Part shown: positions 53,001-63,347 of the stretch, piece by piece | How positions within the stretch are numbered: position 1 is the first letter of the stretch | Layout of the letters: every line of letters begins with the position of its first letter | NCBI GenBank assembly: GCA_036365515.1 | Contig: CM070874.1 | Span: forward strand, 45,383,083 to 45,447,082 | Direction: 5' to 3' | Source of the DNA: Torymus aiolomorphi | Lineage: Eukaryota > Arthropoda > Insecta > Hymenoptera > Torymidae | Length of the DNA: 64,000 nt | Program-made: the position numbers and the translations under genes | Notes under the pieces: model-generated | What the model was told of the DNA's origin: nothing | The model's input: only the letters and a program-made list of their open reading frames with translations | Database searches by the model: none

Positions 53001-56000
53001 ATGTCCTAAAATCGATGTAAAATTTTCTTCACAGTTTTAAAAGACATTTTACATATTTGTTTATAGCACTGCGTGGCATAAATCCGCATTTATGTCACGC
53101 CTATCCGTGACATAAGTAGTCCATTATTGCACCGTGCTTATCACTCTCGCTATCGCTCGGGCGATACTGCACGGTGCAAAAATGGACTGCTAATGGCACG
53201 AATAGGCGTGACATGGCGGATTTATGCAATCAATGCTATAAAATAATGTACGATACATGTGTCATAAGTCGTTCTTTATGGCCCGGCATTAAGCGCACTC
53301 GCTACGCTCGGGCACTTATACACGCTGTGCCGTAAAGTGCAACTTATGCCACTAGTATCGTAATGTACTAGTACGATACTAGAGTCTTAAGTAGCCCATT
53401 ACACGGCGTGATAGAACCCTCGCTGCGCTCGGGCCCTAACTTCACTCCATGCACTAATGGGCTACTTAAAGCACATGTATCGTAATGTACTAATTACTGT
53501 TAGTACCGTAGAATATTACTGTTTTTGTCTTAAATTTTTTAACGAGACTTTACGGCCAATCCTTAATTAATTATCCTTAATTAAGGTATAAGTATCTTTT
53601 AACTTTAATAAATTTTTATTAAAACTGCTATACATTATATTCATGTATAAGAATCATAACACGTATCCTTTATTCTTAAGCTTAATATTATTTAACAGCT
53701 CAAGAACGATGTAGCAATTTTTGGCGTAGCAACATATAGAACGACTTCACAGTAGAACTCCATAGTTGGAGGGGAAAAAGCGACTGTAGTTGGGATGGGA
53801 CATTAATAAGAGAGAATTAATAGATGTTAAAACACCTGCCAATACTCTTAAAAAATTAGAGTTAAATATCGTTGATGTAAATCAGTGTATAAGCCAAGAG
53901 AATAATTTTTCCAACGAATTTAGAGACTTTATTGAAGGGCTGCAAAAAAATGAATTTATTTTGTGCTTGGAACAACGCTAGCGCAGGTGTCTGTGTTGTT
54001 AGTATCATATTGCTTATCTATTTTTAGAACTCATTAAGTTTGTATAAATATTCTTGTTTATCATATTTTTATTTATTTATAGCGTGATAGTGGAAATTCT
54101 TTAATAATAAACGGAAAAATTGCTGGATTAGTAAGTGTTCGTGTCCCGTGTGCCAAAAACGTGCCCGATCAGCCCGATGTTTTTCAATCAGTTAATTATT
54201 ACATTAATTTTATAAACGAGGAAATAGCTAAATATATATCATTTAAATGAGCAGATAATATTGTTATAATTAAAATATTGGTGCGGAAATTCATGTTTTA
54301 TTGTTGCTAATAATTATAGTCTTTTCCCTTTCTGGTTTTTCTCTGCGTGTATGTACACCGACGGAAAAACAATTAATAAAATCGCTGCGCTTACGTTAGC
54401 AATACGGTACCGAGGAGTTACTTAATAAAAGACGCTAATTAGTATAGCCCCCCCCCCCCCCCCTCACCACAACGCGGACTTTCGTGCGCACGCAGGTCTA
54501 ATTCGCTTGCCATTTTACGACGTCTCAATCCCAGCACTTTCCACTCCCCAATCCTTATTTAAAAAGCGGACACGTCGATTTTAGTTGAAAAAGCGCACAC
54601 TTCGTGTCGGAGTTTCAATTACTAATATTTGAGTTGAGATCCACTTGCACTGAAAAACCATCTGGCTCGCTCTGTACTTTATTTATGTATTTTCTGGTAT
54701 CGTTGCTTCAATTATACATTTATCAAATTTATCTTCTTTATAAAAAGAAAAAATTCAGGCGCGAGGTATCCGCTTTTTCAACGAAAATTCGATGTGTCCG
54801 CTTTTTGAACCAAAAATCGACGTGTCCGCTTTTCCAACGAAAAACCGACGTGTCCGCTTTTCCAACGAAAAACCGACGTGTCTGCTTTTTCCACTTAGCC
54901 CTTAGCCCTTAGCAAACCTTGTTTTTTATTTTACTTCTTTATATATACAATTTTAATATATATCCCAAAATTAAAGTTAAATCTGATTTTAATTAGGGAA
55001 AATCAGGAGATGTCTTCTGAAATTATAATTTTATCGAACAAATAAGTACCCTGGTAAAAATTGTAACCAACCGTACGCCATCTGTTCGCCAAATCGCAAG
55101 GATTTGGCCAACCGTTAGCGATAAATACCGCTTATTTCGTCACGGAATCACCAAAGAAGATAGACGTAAATAGAAGCGCAAAGCGGATAGGGAGACTGAG
55201 GCACCCCGAAGAAGTACGCACCCCGACCACGCGCAGCGCGGCAGTCAATTTCTAAATGCTGCGGGAACAGCTGATGCGCGGCCGGTAACACACCACCCAT
55301 ACCGGCTACAATGTTTTATTTACAAAGATCTGTTATTGCTATTGCAATAATAAAAACCATAAATAAAAACAAATTAATCTTAAACTGATACCTCTAAACC
55401 CAAATGGGGGGACAACTTATATATTACATACATGAAGTAAATTCACATGAACTCCGTTGGTCCTGTGGATAGCGCACATGCTTACTATCTTTTTGGTGCG
55501 GGTTCAAATCCATTATCGGATTTTTTTTTTATATATATTAATAAGTATAATAAGATTGCTATTTTCTGCTGATTTGAAAATAACGTGAAAATTAAAAAAT
55601 TTTTGAACAGGTTTCCGCACTACCTTAGAGGTACTGTTCAAAGCGCGTTGGATTTTTTTTTTGTTTTATTTACAAATTATTATATAAAATAATTTAAAAA
55701 TACTTCAATACAATTTCATGACATGTAGAAATTGTATTAAATTATTCAATAATCTTTTTTGTATTTTATGTACTTCTGCTATGATTATTATGATAAATAA
55801 TAATATATTATTAATATTTAATATTCTTAATTACATTAGTTAACTGTATAAATTATGTAAAACAATAACAATAAAAATCTAACGTAAAATACCTCTAAAC
55901 AATATAACATATGAATAAAAAACAAATCAGATAAAAAAAATTCATCTTTTCAAAATTATTTTAAAAGGTCGAGTGTAAGTTATTTTTTAAGCTAAATATA

Positions 56001-59000
56001 GGAAAAATTCTTTATTTCCTTTAAATTATTATTTTTCTTTACTTCACAGTTTTATTTACAATGGTTATTTAAAAATATTATTCATGTATTCTATATGATT
56101 TCTCATGAAATAGTATTGAAGTATTTTTGTAATGATTTTATATAACAATTCGTAAATAAAACAAGAATTATCCAACATTTTTTATATACGGGAGTGCGAA
56201 AAAACTTCAGAAATTTTACTGTTATTTTTAAATCGGCAGAAAATAACAATCTTATTATACTATATTAATATGTATAAAAAAAAAAAAAACCGATAATGGA
56301 TTTGAACCCACACCAAAAAGATAGTAAACGTGCGCGCTATCCACAGGACCAACAGAATTCACGTGAATATATTATGTGTATGTAATATATAAGGTGTTCC
56401 CCCATTTGGGTTTAGGGGTATGAGTTTAAGATTAATTTGCTTTTATTTATGATTTTTGTTATAGCAATAGCAATAACAGATCTTTGTAAATAATAATTTT
56501 GCAATGTTACGTACGAAGTACGTCGTGTTACCATTGCAGCCAGTATGGGTGGTGTGTTACCGGCCGCGCATCAGCTGTTCCCGCAGCATTTAGAAATTGA
56601 CTGCCGCGCTGCGCGTGGTCGGGGTGCGTACTTCTTCGGGGTGCCTTAATTTCCCTGCAGGCTTTGCGCTTCTATTTACGTCTATCTTCTTTGGAATCAC
56701 CCTTGCGCTTGGTCAATGAATGCTTAATATTAAAAATCTTAAATAAAAATCGTTTACACAACTTATTATTTAAATAAAACTCTCAAAATTTGTATTATTC
56801 ATAGAATAATCAAAACCCACATATTAATAGTATTTTTCTTCAGATAAATATGGTTAAATCGGTAACGGGTATAGTTTTGTTTGTTGAAATTGAGGTTGGG
56901 GCGTATTAATGTGTAGTGTGCGTGACTTTTTGACGTAAGTCAGGACATGTACAGGTGGATACTTACATTTTTTTAAATTTAAAAGTATCCTATATTTAAA
57001 ATTTGAAAGAATCCTACATAAAAGGTATTCTAAATTTAAAATTTGAAAATATCCTACATAAATTCTTCGTACTCGTATTGCTCCGTTTTCTACACGGTGC
57101 TCCGTTACCATCTGACCTTTACAGTGAAGCAAAACCACGCAATCCCGTCACGTGACTCGTATGAGTCTGCGCAGTTAAATACTTTTATTACCTATACATA
57201 ACACATACACATGAACCTGCGATTGCACTCGTGTGTATGTAATATGTATATGTGTGTATTTATGTGCATGTGTGCTTGTCTTGCGGAAAGCGGGATGCGG
57301 ACAGTAATTTCGGAGCATAGATAGCCCACGTGCTACGCTGTCTACTTAACCTTCAAATAAATTTACTCCCAACTTCATTCAAATATTTTTTTAATGCATT
57401 ACAATAATTTTTATTATTGTTTATGTATCAAAATCTTTTTACATATCTATATTTCTTATTAATTTCTATTATTGTTTTATGAGTTACTCAATGTTTTATT
57501 ATTGATTGATAATCCACCAACCGTTGGTCAATATTTTTCTTATTCGTTGGCCTAAATTATTGGCCAACAGCTAGTAGATAAGCCATCCGAGTTGGTTTAT
57601 TTTCTACCAGGGTAATAATCCGATTGAAAGAATCTTACCAAAGTCAAATATGCATTGGTCATATCCTCAATCCAGGTCTCGTTGCCATTTGAAAGAAAGC
57701 CGTGAATGATGACAGCAGTGTTTCGTTTAATATCAAAATCTGTCCATTCTAGACCGAATTGTTTGCCGATCATAACTTCGACCTTATGAGGCTTTTTCCT
57801 TGACGACATATAGAAACGCGCATTCTGGGCTTTAGTGCTATTGGCATTTTTCTTTAATAGCGATTCTAACTGCATGGCAATCGATAGGCCTAGGCCTAAG
57901 CAATCGTTCACGTGGACAATGGTCCTATTAGCAACTGCCTCCGCTGTATTTTTAACGCTGCTCTTTTCATTATTTGACAATTCACCTGTTCAAAAAAAAT
58001 ATTATCTTTATAACATTTTTCAAAGAATCGGCATGTTCTTGTTTGTGCACATAAGGATTGTGCACATATTTATTGTGCACAGATAGCATTGGTACAGATC
58101 TATATATATAGATATATGCCAATGTTAAAGTGTGCACAATTAATATGTGCACAATCAGTATGTGCATAAACAAGAACACGTCAAAGAATCTATAGTATTT
58201 TAGAAACAAATTTTACGTAAGTATTGGGATTCCTGGCGTAATGGTTCGCTTTTATGAACATGTACAAAAAATATATCTAAATCATGTGAAAGATTAATAG
58301 TGTTGATTTAAATTACGAAGTAGATAAATTATTTTCACATTTAAAAACCAGCAACCAATTCATTTACAGATAACTTACTTTCAGCTTAATGTATTCTTCC
58401 ATTACACTATAAACTATTGGTTCCATCAACAAAAATTATAGATTAATAATCAAATTTACCAAAGTAATTATTTTTTCAGAAATAAATACAGATACCTTTT
58501 TAAAATTTTACTTTTTTAAATACTTTAAAATTTTCAATTATTATAAAATTTTTTCTTGATGATTAAACAATATTCAAAAAGATTTGAATATCAAAAATTA
58601 ATGTTATTATATTTGTCATAATCTGCCTTAAAAACTTATTCAATTTTAAGTAAAATATAATCAAAATTTTCATAATGATTGAAAAATTTCTACCATATTA
58701 GGCCCTTCAATTACTTCAGAATAACTCGTTTGCAGGGTATTTTGCGAATCATGCTTGTGTTCGATGAAAACTCGTGGGTAATGCTATAGTTTTCGTTGCA
58801 ATTTTGCGAAACGGGCTAGTTTTCTTAGAGGCCATCGAAATGTAGAAATTATACATCTCCATAAAATTTTAAGACGATTTAATATATTATATTGTATTTA
58901 ATATAATAATATTAAATTTAATATATTTATATTTAATTTAATACCTTATTAAACGTATCGAAAATTATAATCACATGTTCAAATATTGACAATAGAATAT

Positions 59001-62000
59001 TTTCTTATCAACGAAAATTGAATATTTATCTTTAACAACGAAATAATGTTAGTGTGAAGTTTTTAACTCCAAAATTAACCAACAATTAGCCAATATATCG
59101 TTAACGTTTTTACCAGGGTTGATATATAATTAATGTCATAGCTATCAATAGCACACTGTTGTAAAACGTAGTGAGCGTAGTTCCATTGTTAGTGCACGGA
59201 GAGAAATTTTAGAGTAAAAATTACCAAGGTGCCTTGGCAGCGCATGGATAGACTGTCAAAAGCCGTGATATTCCCAGGTTTCTAATACAATTTATAAGTT
59301 TCCCAGGAAAAACTACCATAACCACTTAAAAAAAATACCAAATTATCTGAATAAAAATTACCAGACACACTGGTAAAAATTGAGGTCTAGTCATTTTTAC
59401 AAGGTAACCTAAGAATTTTTACTAAGAAAACTGATAAATTTTACCAAATAACCTGGTATTTGTGTACTCGCGCATGCGCACTGCGCATTATTGTGTTTCA
59501 GAAGATTGATACTAGAGGCGTGCGCGACGTTAAAATGAAAACAATACACATATTTTCAGTAAGTAATAACGGCGATTCAAATGACTGTTGGTAACAGCTT
59601 CCATGGCGCAGTCGGTAGAACATCGGACTCTCAACCCAAAGATCGTCGGATCGAATCCCGCTTCCGTAAAAATTTTTTTCAGTTTAATGTTTTTTCATTC
59701 TTGTTTCTGTTTCTATTTCTATATTAAAATGCTATATATCCATCAATATGGATAAAAAAAGTTAATTTTTTTAACTTAAATTAACTAAAAAAATTTTACC
59801 AAGGCACTTTGGTAAAAAGTTTGAAATTGTCAGTCTGTCCATCCATTACCATAGAAACTGGTAATTTTGTCTCGAATATTTGTAATTTTCACTACAAAAT
59901 TTCTCTCCGTGTGCAAAAAATGAATTAAAACAAAAAAAAAAAAAAAAACGTTTCCCAGCGGCCACCGGAGTAAAGGAATATGCGTATATGAGCAATTCCT
60001 GGGAAATTTCCCTTTTACGTCGCCAAAAAAAATGAAAAATTTTTTTGAATGTACACTTACCATGCAAGGGTTTTCTCGTTTCTTGAACCTTACAGAACGT
60101 GAAAAAACGTGTGTTTTAATTTTTCTTATCGAAATTTAACATGGGAAAAATTGGTGAAAAGTTGTCATTGATGATGAACCAGTAACAAGCTATTGAAGAG
60201 GCTAAACCAAATTCCACAAAAAAAGCGATGAAAGTTAAAGAATAGAGCTTTAATTTGAGAGGGCAATCGTTAAAATCGGTCGGTTCGGTGCAAAGCTACG
60301 TGAATTTGAAAATGAATGAAAAGTGCGAAAAATGACGAAAATTTTAAGAATTACGATGATTTGGCAAAAATCGCTCATTTTTGGTCATTTTTCGCCATTT
60401 TCAAATTCACGTAGCTTTGCACCGAACCGACCGATTTTAACGATTGCCTTTTCAAATTAAAGCTCTATTCTTCAACTTTAATCCCTTTCTTGTGGAATTT
60501 GGTTTGGCCTCTTCAATAGCTTGTTATTGGTTCATAATCAATGACAACTTCTCACCCATTTTTCCCATGTTAAATTTCCATAAGAAAAATTAAAAGTGCT
60601 GTAAAAAAATGATACCACTCAATCGGCTTGGAACATACGTTTTTTACGTTCTGTAAGGTTCAAGAAACGAGAAAAACCTTGTGTGGTAAGTGTGCATTAA
60701 AAAAAAATTTTCATTTTTTTTGGCGACGTAAAAGGGAAGTTTCCCAGGAATTGCTCATATGTATAAAAGTAGAGCTTCTATATCAAACAGATGCGTTCGT
60801 CCGAAAGATAATACACCGGTGTTTTCCGACGTGTAATCAAAATTTATTATCGCCTCAGAATTTTAGCAATTAGAATTACTACATACATCAGCTACTAACC
60901 TTACATTAGGAAAGAATTTTTTTCTTTACTTCTGATACACACCCTGGTAGAAATGTTAACCAACGGTTAGCGAACTGATTATCAATTTTTAAATTAAAAA
61001 CGTCACACTATATGATTATGTTGCTATTGTCGACGAAGAATAACTATTTATCCATGTGAAAATATAATCATAGTTTTAAATAGTTTTAATTAAATTTCGA
61101 TGTTAAACTTAAGTAGGAATACCTCCATTTGATTAAAATGTTAACCAACAAAGTTGGTTTATTTTCTACCTGCAGGTAATGATTATATAGAAAATTATAA
61201 TTATAAATGTAGAATATATATGTGTTTCATATTTATATAGAGACTATCGAATGGAGCATCATACATAGTTTATATACATACAATATCATCGAGATCTGAA
61301 AGCGAGTTTTTTAGGTCCGTATAGGTGGTAATTGATTTTTATTTTGAATCGAGTTTATTTAAGAGAAAAATAAATGACATAAATATATGAATTCACTTTA
61401 GTTAATGCCTCATCTTGGATAAAAAAGTCGACGTAAATATATTTTATCTACCTTGCGCAGGTATCTGGAAAATGTCTAGGAATTTTATTGAACAAAAAAT
61501 TGTCATTGTTTTTAATAAATATTTAAAAATAAGTATACGATAAATACAATAATTACATTTACATTTAAGCATTATAACAATATCATTTTACAAATTTTAT
61601 TGTATTCAGTCAATAATCGAACTCTGAGTGAAATACCAAAATGAATAATAATCGCGGAAACCCTATGAGCTGTGTTAAAAGAACCAGTACGAATTTCTTC
61701 AAACCCAGTTTACATAGCAAAAAATACAAATAAGATAAACACATATACAATTAGAAACAATTAGTTTGAAATAAAATATGCAATATATAATAATATTAGA
61801 TATAAAATGTCATGACATAATGACCTTTGAAATTCAAACATTATTCACACGTATTTTTGTATAATATTATTTTATATTATGTTGAAAATCGATGCATATT
61901 ATTATTTATTCATATTAAAGTTTGAGTTTGTTCATGAAATGTTGTTAATTGATTGGTACATGCTTTTAAATTAACAATACCACATCACTAATACGATTAT

Positions 62001-62281
62001 TATAAGCCATGCGATCACAGTAAAATATTGTCACCGATATTTCTGATGATGTCCTGAGCTCTTTGAGCAGCATTTAACACAGTGTTTTCTGTTGTCGTTG
62101 AGTAATCGATAGTTGTGGGTCTATTTTCACTGGATTCGTTCACCAATTCAATCGACGACTCAACGGTCTTGATATCACTGGTGGTTTCTTTAGCGTCGAT
62201 CACATGCTGCCCGATAAGGAGACAGCAAAGCACGGAAATCGACGATAGCACCGCGCCGCGACTGCTCCTCGGGCTGTACAT
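50028..62281 (-). CDS. Secreted lipase of the pancreatic-lipase / phospholipase A1 family
   Basis: Six exons in consistent phase: 62035-62281, 57639-57985, 51735-51838, 50693-51000, 50422-50514 and 50028-50273, 448 residues before the 3' end. It opens with a signal peptide (VLSSISVLCCLLIG), then a Ser/Thr/Asn-rich region of about 100 residues, unusual before this domain. The lipase fold starts at ARFYMSSRKK; AVIIHGFLSNG holds the oxyanion region. Catalytic residues: Ser262 in GHSLGAH, Asp291 in ITGLDPAQPCF, His375 in CSHGRS. The loop between the lid cysteines is short, as in insect phospholipases A1. The last placed exon ends Cys|GTAAGC; either a tiny terminal exon follows or the frame reads on for about 22 codons. 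Introns hold an antisense protease pseudogene and several transposons. It probably hydrolyses dietary or membrane lipids outside cells; triglyceride versus phospholipid preference is not decidable here. Confidence 0.85.
51225..51560. repeat. Decayed repeat related to the 62.8-kb MITE
   Basis: TAACTTATTCGGCCATATACC followed by TAATTCGG and CACACACATC resembles the left part of the element at 62,787 (GGCCGTATACC, TAATTCGG, CACACACTTCC). It lies in a lipase intron (51,001-51,734). No coding role. Confidence 0.45.
52352..54250 (+). pseudogene. S1 serine protease pseudogene C
   Basis: Three exon-like blocks match proteases A and B: 52352-52685, 53699-53997 and 54083-54250. Block 1 has TAG at 52,363-52,365 and at least three frame changes across EAIIGDTDAMQGEFPF, HYCGGAL, LGHC and VEYDVAII. 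Block 2 has TAG within TTSQ and a one-base shift before GWDINKREL. Block 3 is open: RDSGNSLIING to INFINEEI and TGA. Changes at key sites: AAHC is LGHC, Gly197 is Asn, Gly216 is Arg. Arg193 is kept. No signal-peptide exon was found. It lies antisense inside the lipase intron 51,839-57,638. Clearly dead. Confidence 0.88.
53064..53492. repeat. Array of three hairpin modules with CGCTCGGGC loops
   Basis: Three successive palindromes. Their apices read CTCTCGCTATCGCTCGGGC (about 53,143), GCACTCGCTACGCTCGGGC (about 53,293) and CCCTCGCTGCGCTCGGGC (about 53,412). Joints carry TAATGTACGATAC or its inverse GTATCGTAATGTAC. Arms differ between modules, yet loop and joint motifs are kept. It lies in the middle of pseudogene C (first intron). 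No protein is encoded. Confidence 0.75.
54448..54463. repeat. Poly-C tract
   Basis: About 16 consecutive C residues, rare in this AT-rich sequence. Confidence 0.95.
54757..54893. repeat. Minisatellite, about 29-bp unit, about 5 copies
   Basis: Units contain GTGTCCGCTTTTCCAACGAA and AACCGAC. One inverted copy lies just to the left (AAAAAGCGGACACGTCGATTT, about 54,559). A 102-residue open frame spans the array but has no gene-like features. Confidence 0.85.
55453..55520 (+). ncRNA. tRNA-like Pol III cassette, left arm
   Basis: TCCGTTG and TATCGGA can pair 6 of 7 as an acceptor stem. GTGGATAGCGC resembles box A and GGTTCAAATCC is a good box B. A T-run directly after (55,521 onwards) would terminate Pol III. 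A proper anticodon arm is not evident, so this is a tRNA-derived sequence and not a working tRNA. Confidence 0.5.
56290..56357 (-). ncRNA. tRNA-like Pol III cassette, right arm
   Basis: Inverted copy of the cassette at 55,453-55,520, with several substitutions but box B (GGTTCAAATCC), box A region and the following T-run kept. The two cassettes point towards each other across the centre of the foldback element. Confidence 0.5.
58020..58195. repeat. Short palindrome with repeated GTGCAC
   Basis: AAGAATCGGCATGTTCTTG at the left is mirrored by CAAGAACACGTCAAAGAATC at the right, with several TTGTGCACA units between. It lies just upstream (minus strand) of lipase exon 57,639-57,985 and could form a stable intronic hairpin. 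Confidence 0.65.
58196..59194. other. Lipase intron, AT-rich
   Basis: No gene or clear repeat apart from a CCAGGGT end fragment near 59,112. Confidence 0.35.
59195..59911. mobile_element. CACGGAGAGAAATTTT-ended MITE with tRNA-like core
   Basis: CACGGAGAGAAATTTT at the left and its exact inverse at the right (AAAATTTCTCTCCGTG). Arms also share TACCAAGG/CTTGG and the CTGTC/GACAG segments. A tRNA-like sequence is in the middle. 717 bp, in the lipase intron, no transposase. Confidence 0.75.
59597..59668 (+). ncRNA. tRNA pseudogene inside MITE
   Basis: TGGCGCAGTCGGTAGAACA is an almost perfect box A/D-arm and GGATCGAATCCCG a near box B. Aligned to elongator tRNA-Met the anticodon position reads CTC. 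The acceptor ends do not pair and the anticodon and T stems have mismatches, so it is not a functional tRNA. Confidence 0.55.
59982..60763. mobile_element. Palindromic MITE (about 780 bp)
   Basis: Starts ATATGAGCAATTCCTGGGAA and ends with its inverse near 60,763. Arms are matched almost completely, including TTACGTCGCC/GGCGACGTAA and GTAGCTTTGCACCGAACC near the centre (about 60,360). No transposase. Lies in the lipase intron. Confidence 0.8.
60940..61178. mobile_element. Small MITE with CCCTGGTAGAAA-type end
   Basis: ACCCTGGTAGAAATGTTAACC at the left and GTTGGTTTATTTTCTACC at the right are imperfect inverses. Same family as the outer element at 55,047-57,614. Confidence 0.5.
61179..62034. 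other. Lipase intron 1, AT-rich
   Basis: No repeats or exons recognised up to the donor of the signal-peptide exon. Confidence 0.4.
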
Positions 62282-62786
62282 GGCTCGGATAGTCTAGTTT
62301 GACTGGGACAGTATTTACCAAACGCTTCGTGTTATATGTGAGAATATCCGATAAAATCACACACGGCGCACTGAGTCATTTTCCATCATCACTGCGGAAC
62401 GCTTACTGACCTTTGGGATCGAAACTGGAAACAATCAACAGAGACGCATGCGCGGGATGCTTCGTTGGTGCGCTGTCCCCGTACCTGTGATCCTTTCTTT
62501 TCTTTCCACCTATATTTCGCGAACGGCTTACATATTTCTAGGAGATAAGCTGCTTGGTTGAGTCCGTCTTATTTTATGGTAATCTAACTTCGGTTGACGA
62601 TTTTCTACACAAAAATCGAGAGGCATGCACCTTGGAATCGTATTAACGGCTAAGCATTTTCTAAACATGCCGCCTGAGTCGTTTTTTCAAATGAAAATTG
62701 TCGAAAAAAAATTATTTAGACTATGAAACAACTTGGAGTTTGGTTTTTTAGTAAAGTACATCATTTCTTTAAATATTTTTTTATAA
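62282..62786 (-). promoter_or_regulatory. Probable lipase promoter / 5' UTR
   Basis: Sequence directly upstream of the lipase ATG (62,281), moderately CpG-rich to about 62,530. No clear TATA box was identified. Assigned by position only. Confidence 0.35.
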
Positions 62787-63347
62787 GTAAGGTAACTCGA
62801 GGTAATTTGGCCGTATACCTATACTTAATTCGGCTACACACACTTCCTCGGTCCCACTTTTTATGGAAAAGATTATTTTCTGAATCATTTTTACTTGTTT
62901 ACAAGAGAATTTATTCGAAAAGTGACCGTATTAGCTACATACACTAAGCGTACAGATAACGTAATTTTTTTTATCTCCTAACTAGGCTAATTTTATTTTT
63001 TAAATGTTCAAATTTTTTTTCTATTAGTAGAAAATAGATTGTATTTCAATGTACTTATGTTTATACATTTTTGTCGATTTTGTTTAAAAAAAATAAAAAA
63101 TTTTTTTTGGAATCAATTAGCCGAATTAACTACACATGACGAAGCACCGTCAAAGGCTCTTGTTACAATTTGGCTTCATGAAGTCAATATTAAGTATTCC
63201 TATAGAGTTTTGAATTTTTTTCTTCGTCGAAGATGTGATATATTTTGATCTTTTAAAAAAAGTTTTTTTTTTCTAAATATGCATGCTTGCAGAAACTTAC
63301 AAAAAAATTTCCGCTTAAGGTGGCCCAATTACCTCGAGTTAACTTAC
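62787..63347. mobile_element. MITE with AACTCGAGGTAATT termini
   Basis: GTAAGGTAACTCGAGGTAATT at the left; right end reads AATTACCTCGAGTTAACTTAC. 561 bp. Its small open frame (63,039-63,248) is not recognised as a protein family. Part of it resembles 51,225-51,560. Confidence 0.65.

Larger units (their letters stand above)
55153..56692. mobile_element. Foldback/MULE-like element with 9-bp target duplication
   Basis: 1,540 bp that is almost wholly an inverted repeat centred near 55,920. Ends AAAGAAGATAGACG and CGTCTATCTTCTTT. Flanks on both sides read GGAATCACC (55,144-55,152 and 56,693-56,701): a 9-bp direct repeat outside the inverted arms, the size made by Mutator-like and Drosophila Foldback elements. 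Arms carry a CpG-rich block (CCGCGCTGCGCG) and a tRNA-like cassette each. No transposase frame. Confidence 0.85.
55047..57614. mobile_element. TACCCTGGTA-ended element carrying a nested foldback
   Basis: TACCCTGGTAAAAATTGTAAC at 55,047 and the inverse TTTTCTACCAGGGTA at 57,614 form short terminal repeats of one element, about 1.0 kb without its insert (55,153-56,692 plus target duplication). Related ends occur at 60,940-61,178 and near 59,108. Its right end is only 24 bp from the splice donor of lipase exon 57,639-57,985. Confidence 0.55.

Noticed and set aside
54604..54912. 102-residue open frame
   Set aside because: Half of it is a minisatellite; the rest is hydrophobic low complexity without a start context or homology.
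59597..59668. Functional tRNA gene
   Set aside because: Acceptor ends do not pair and two stems have mismatches; it sits inside a transposon.
62015..62034. Extension of the lipase signal-peptide exon to its in-frame stop
   Set aside because: A GTGACA donor at 62,034 joins the next exon in phase, so the open-frame end is intronic.
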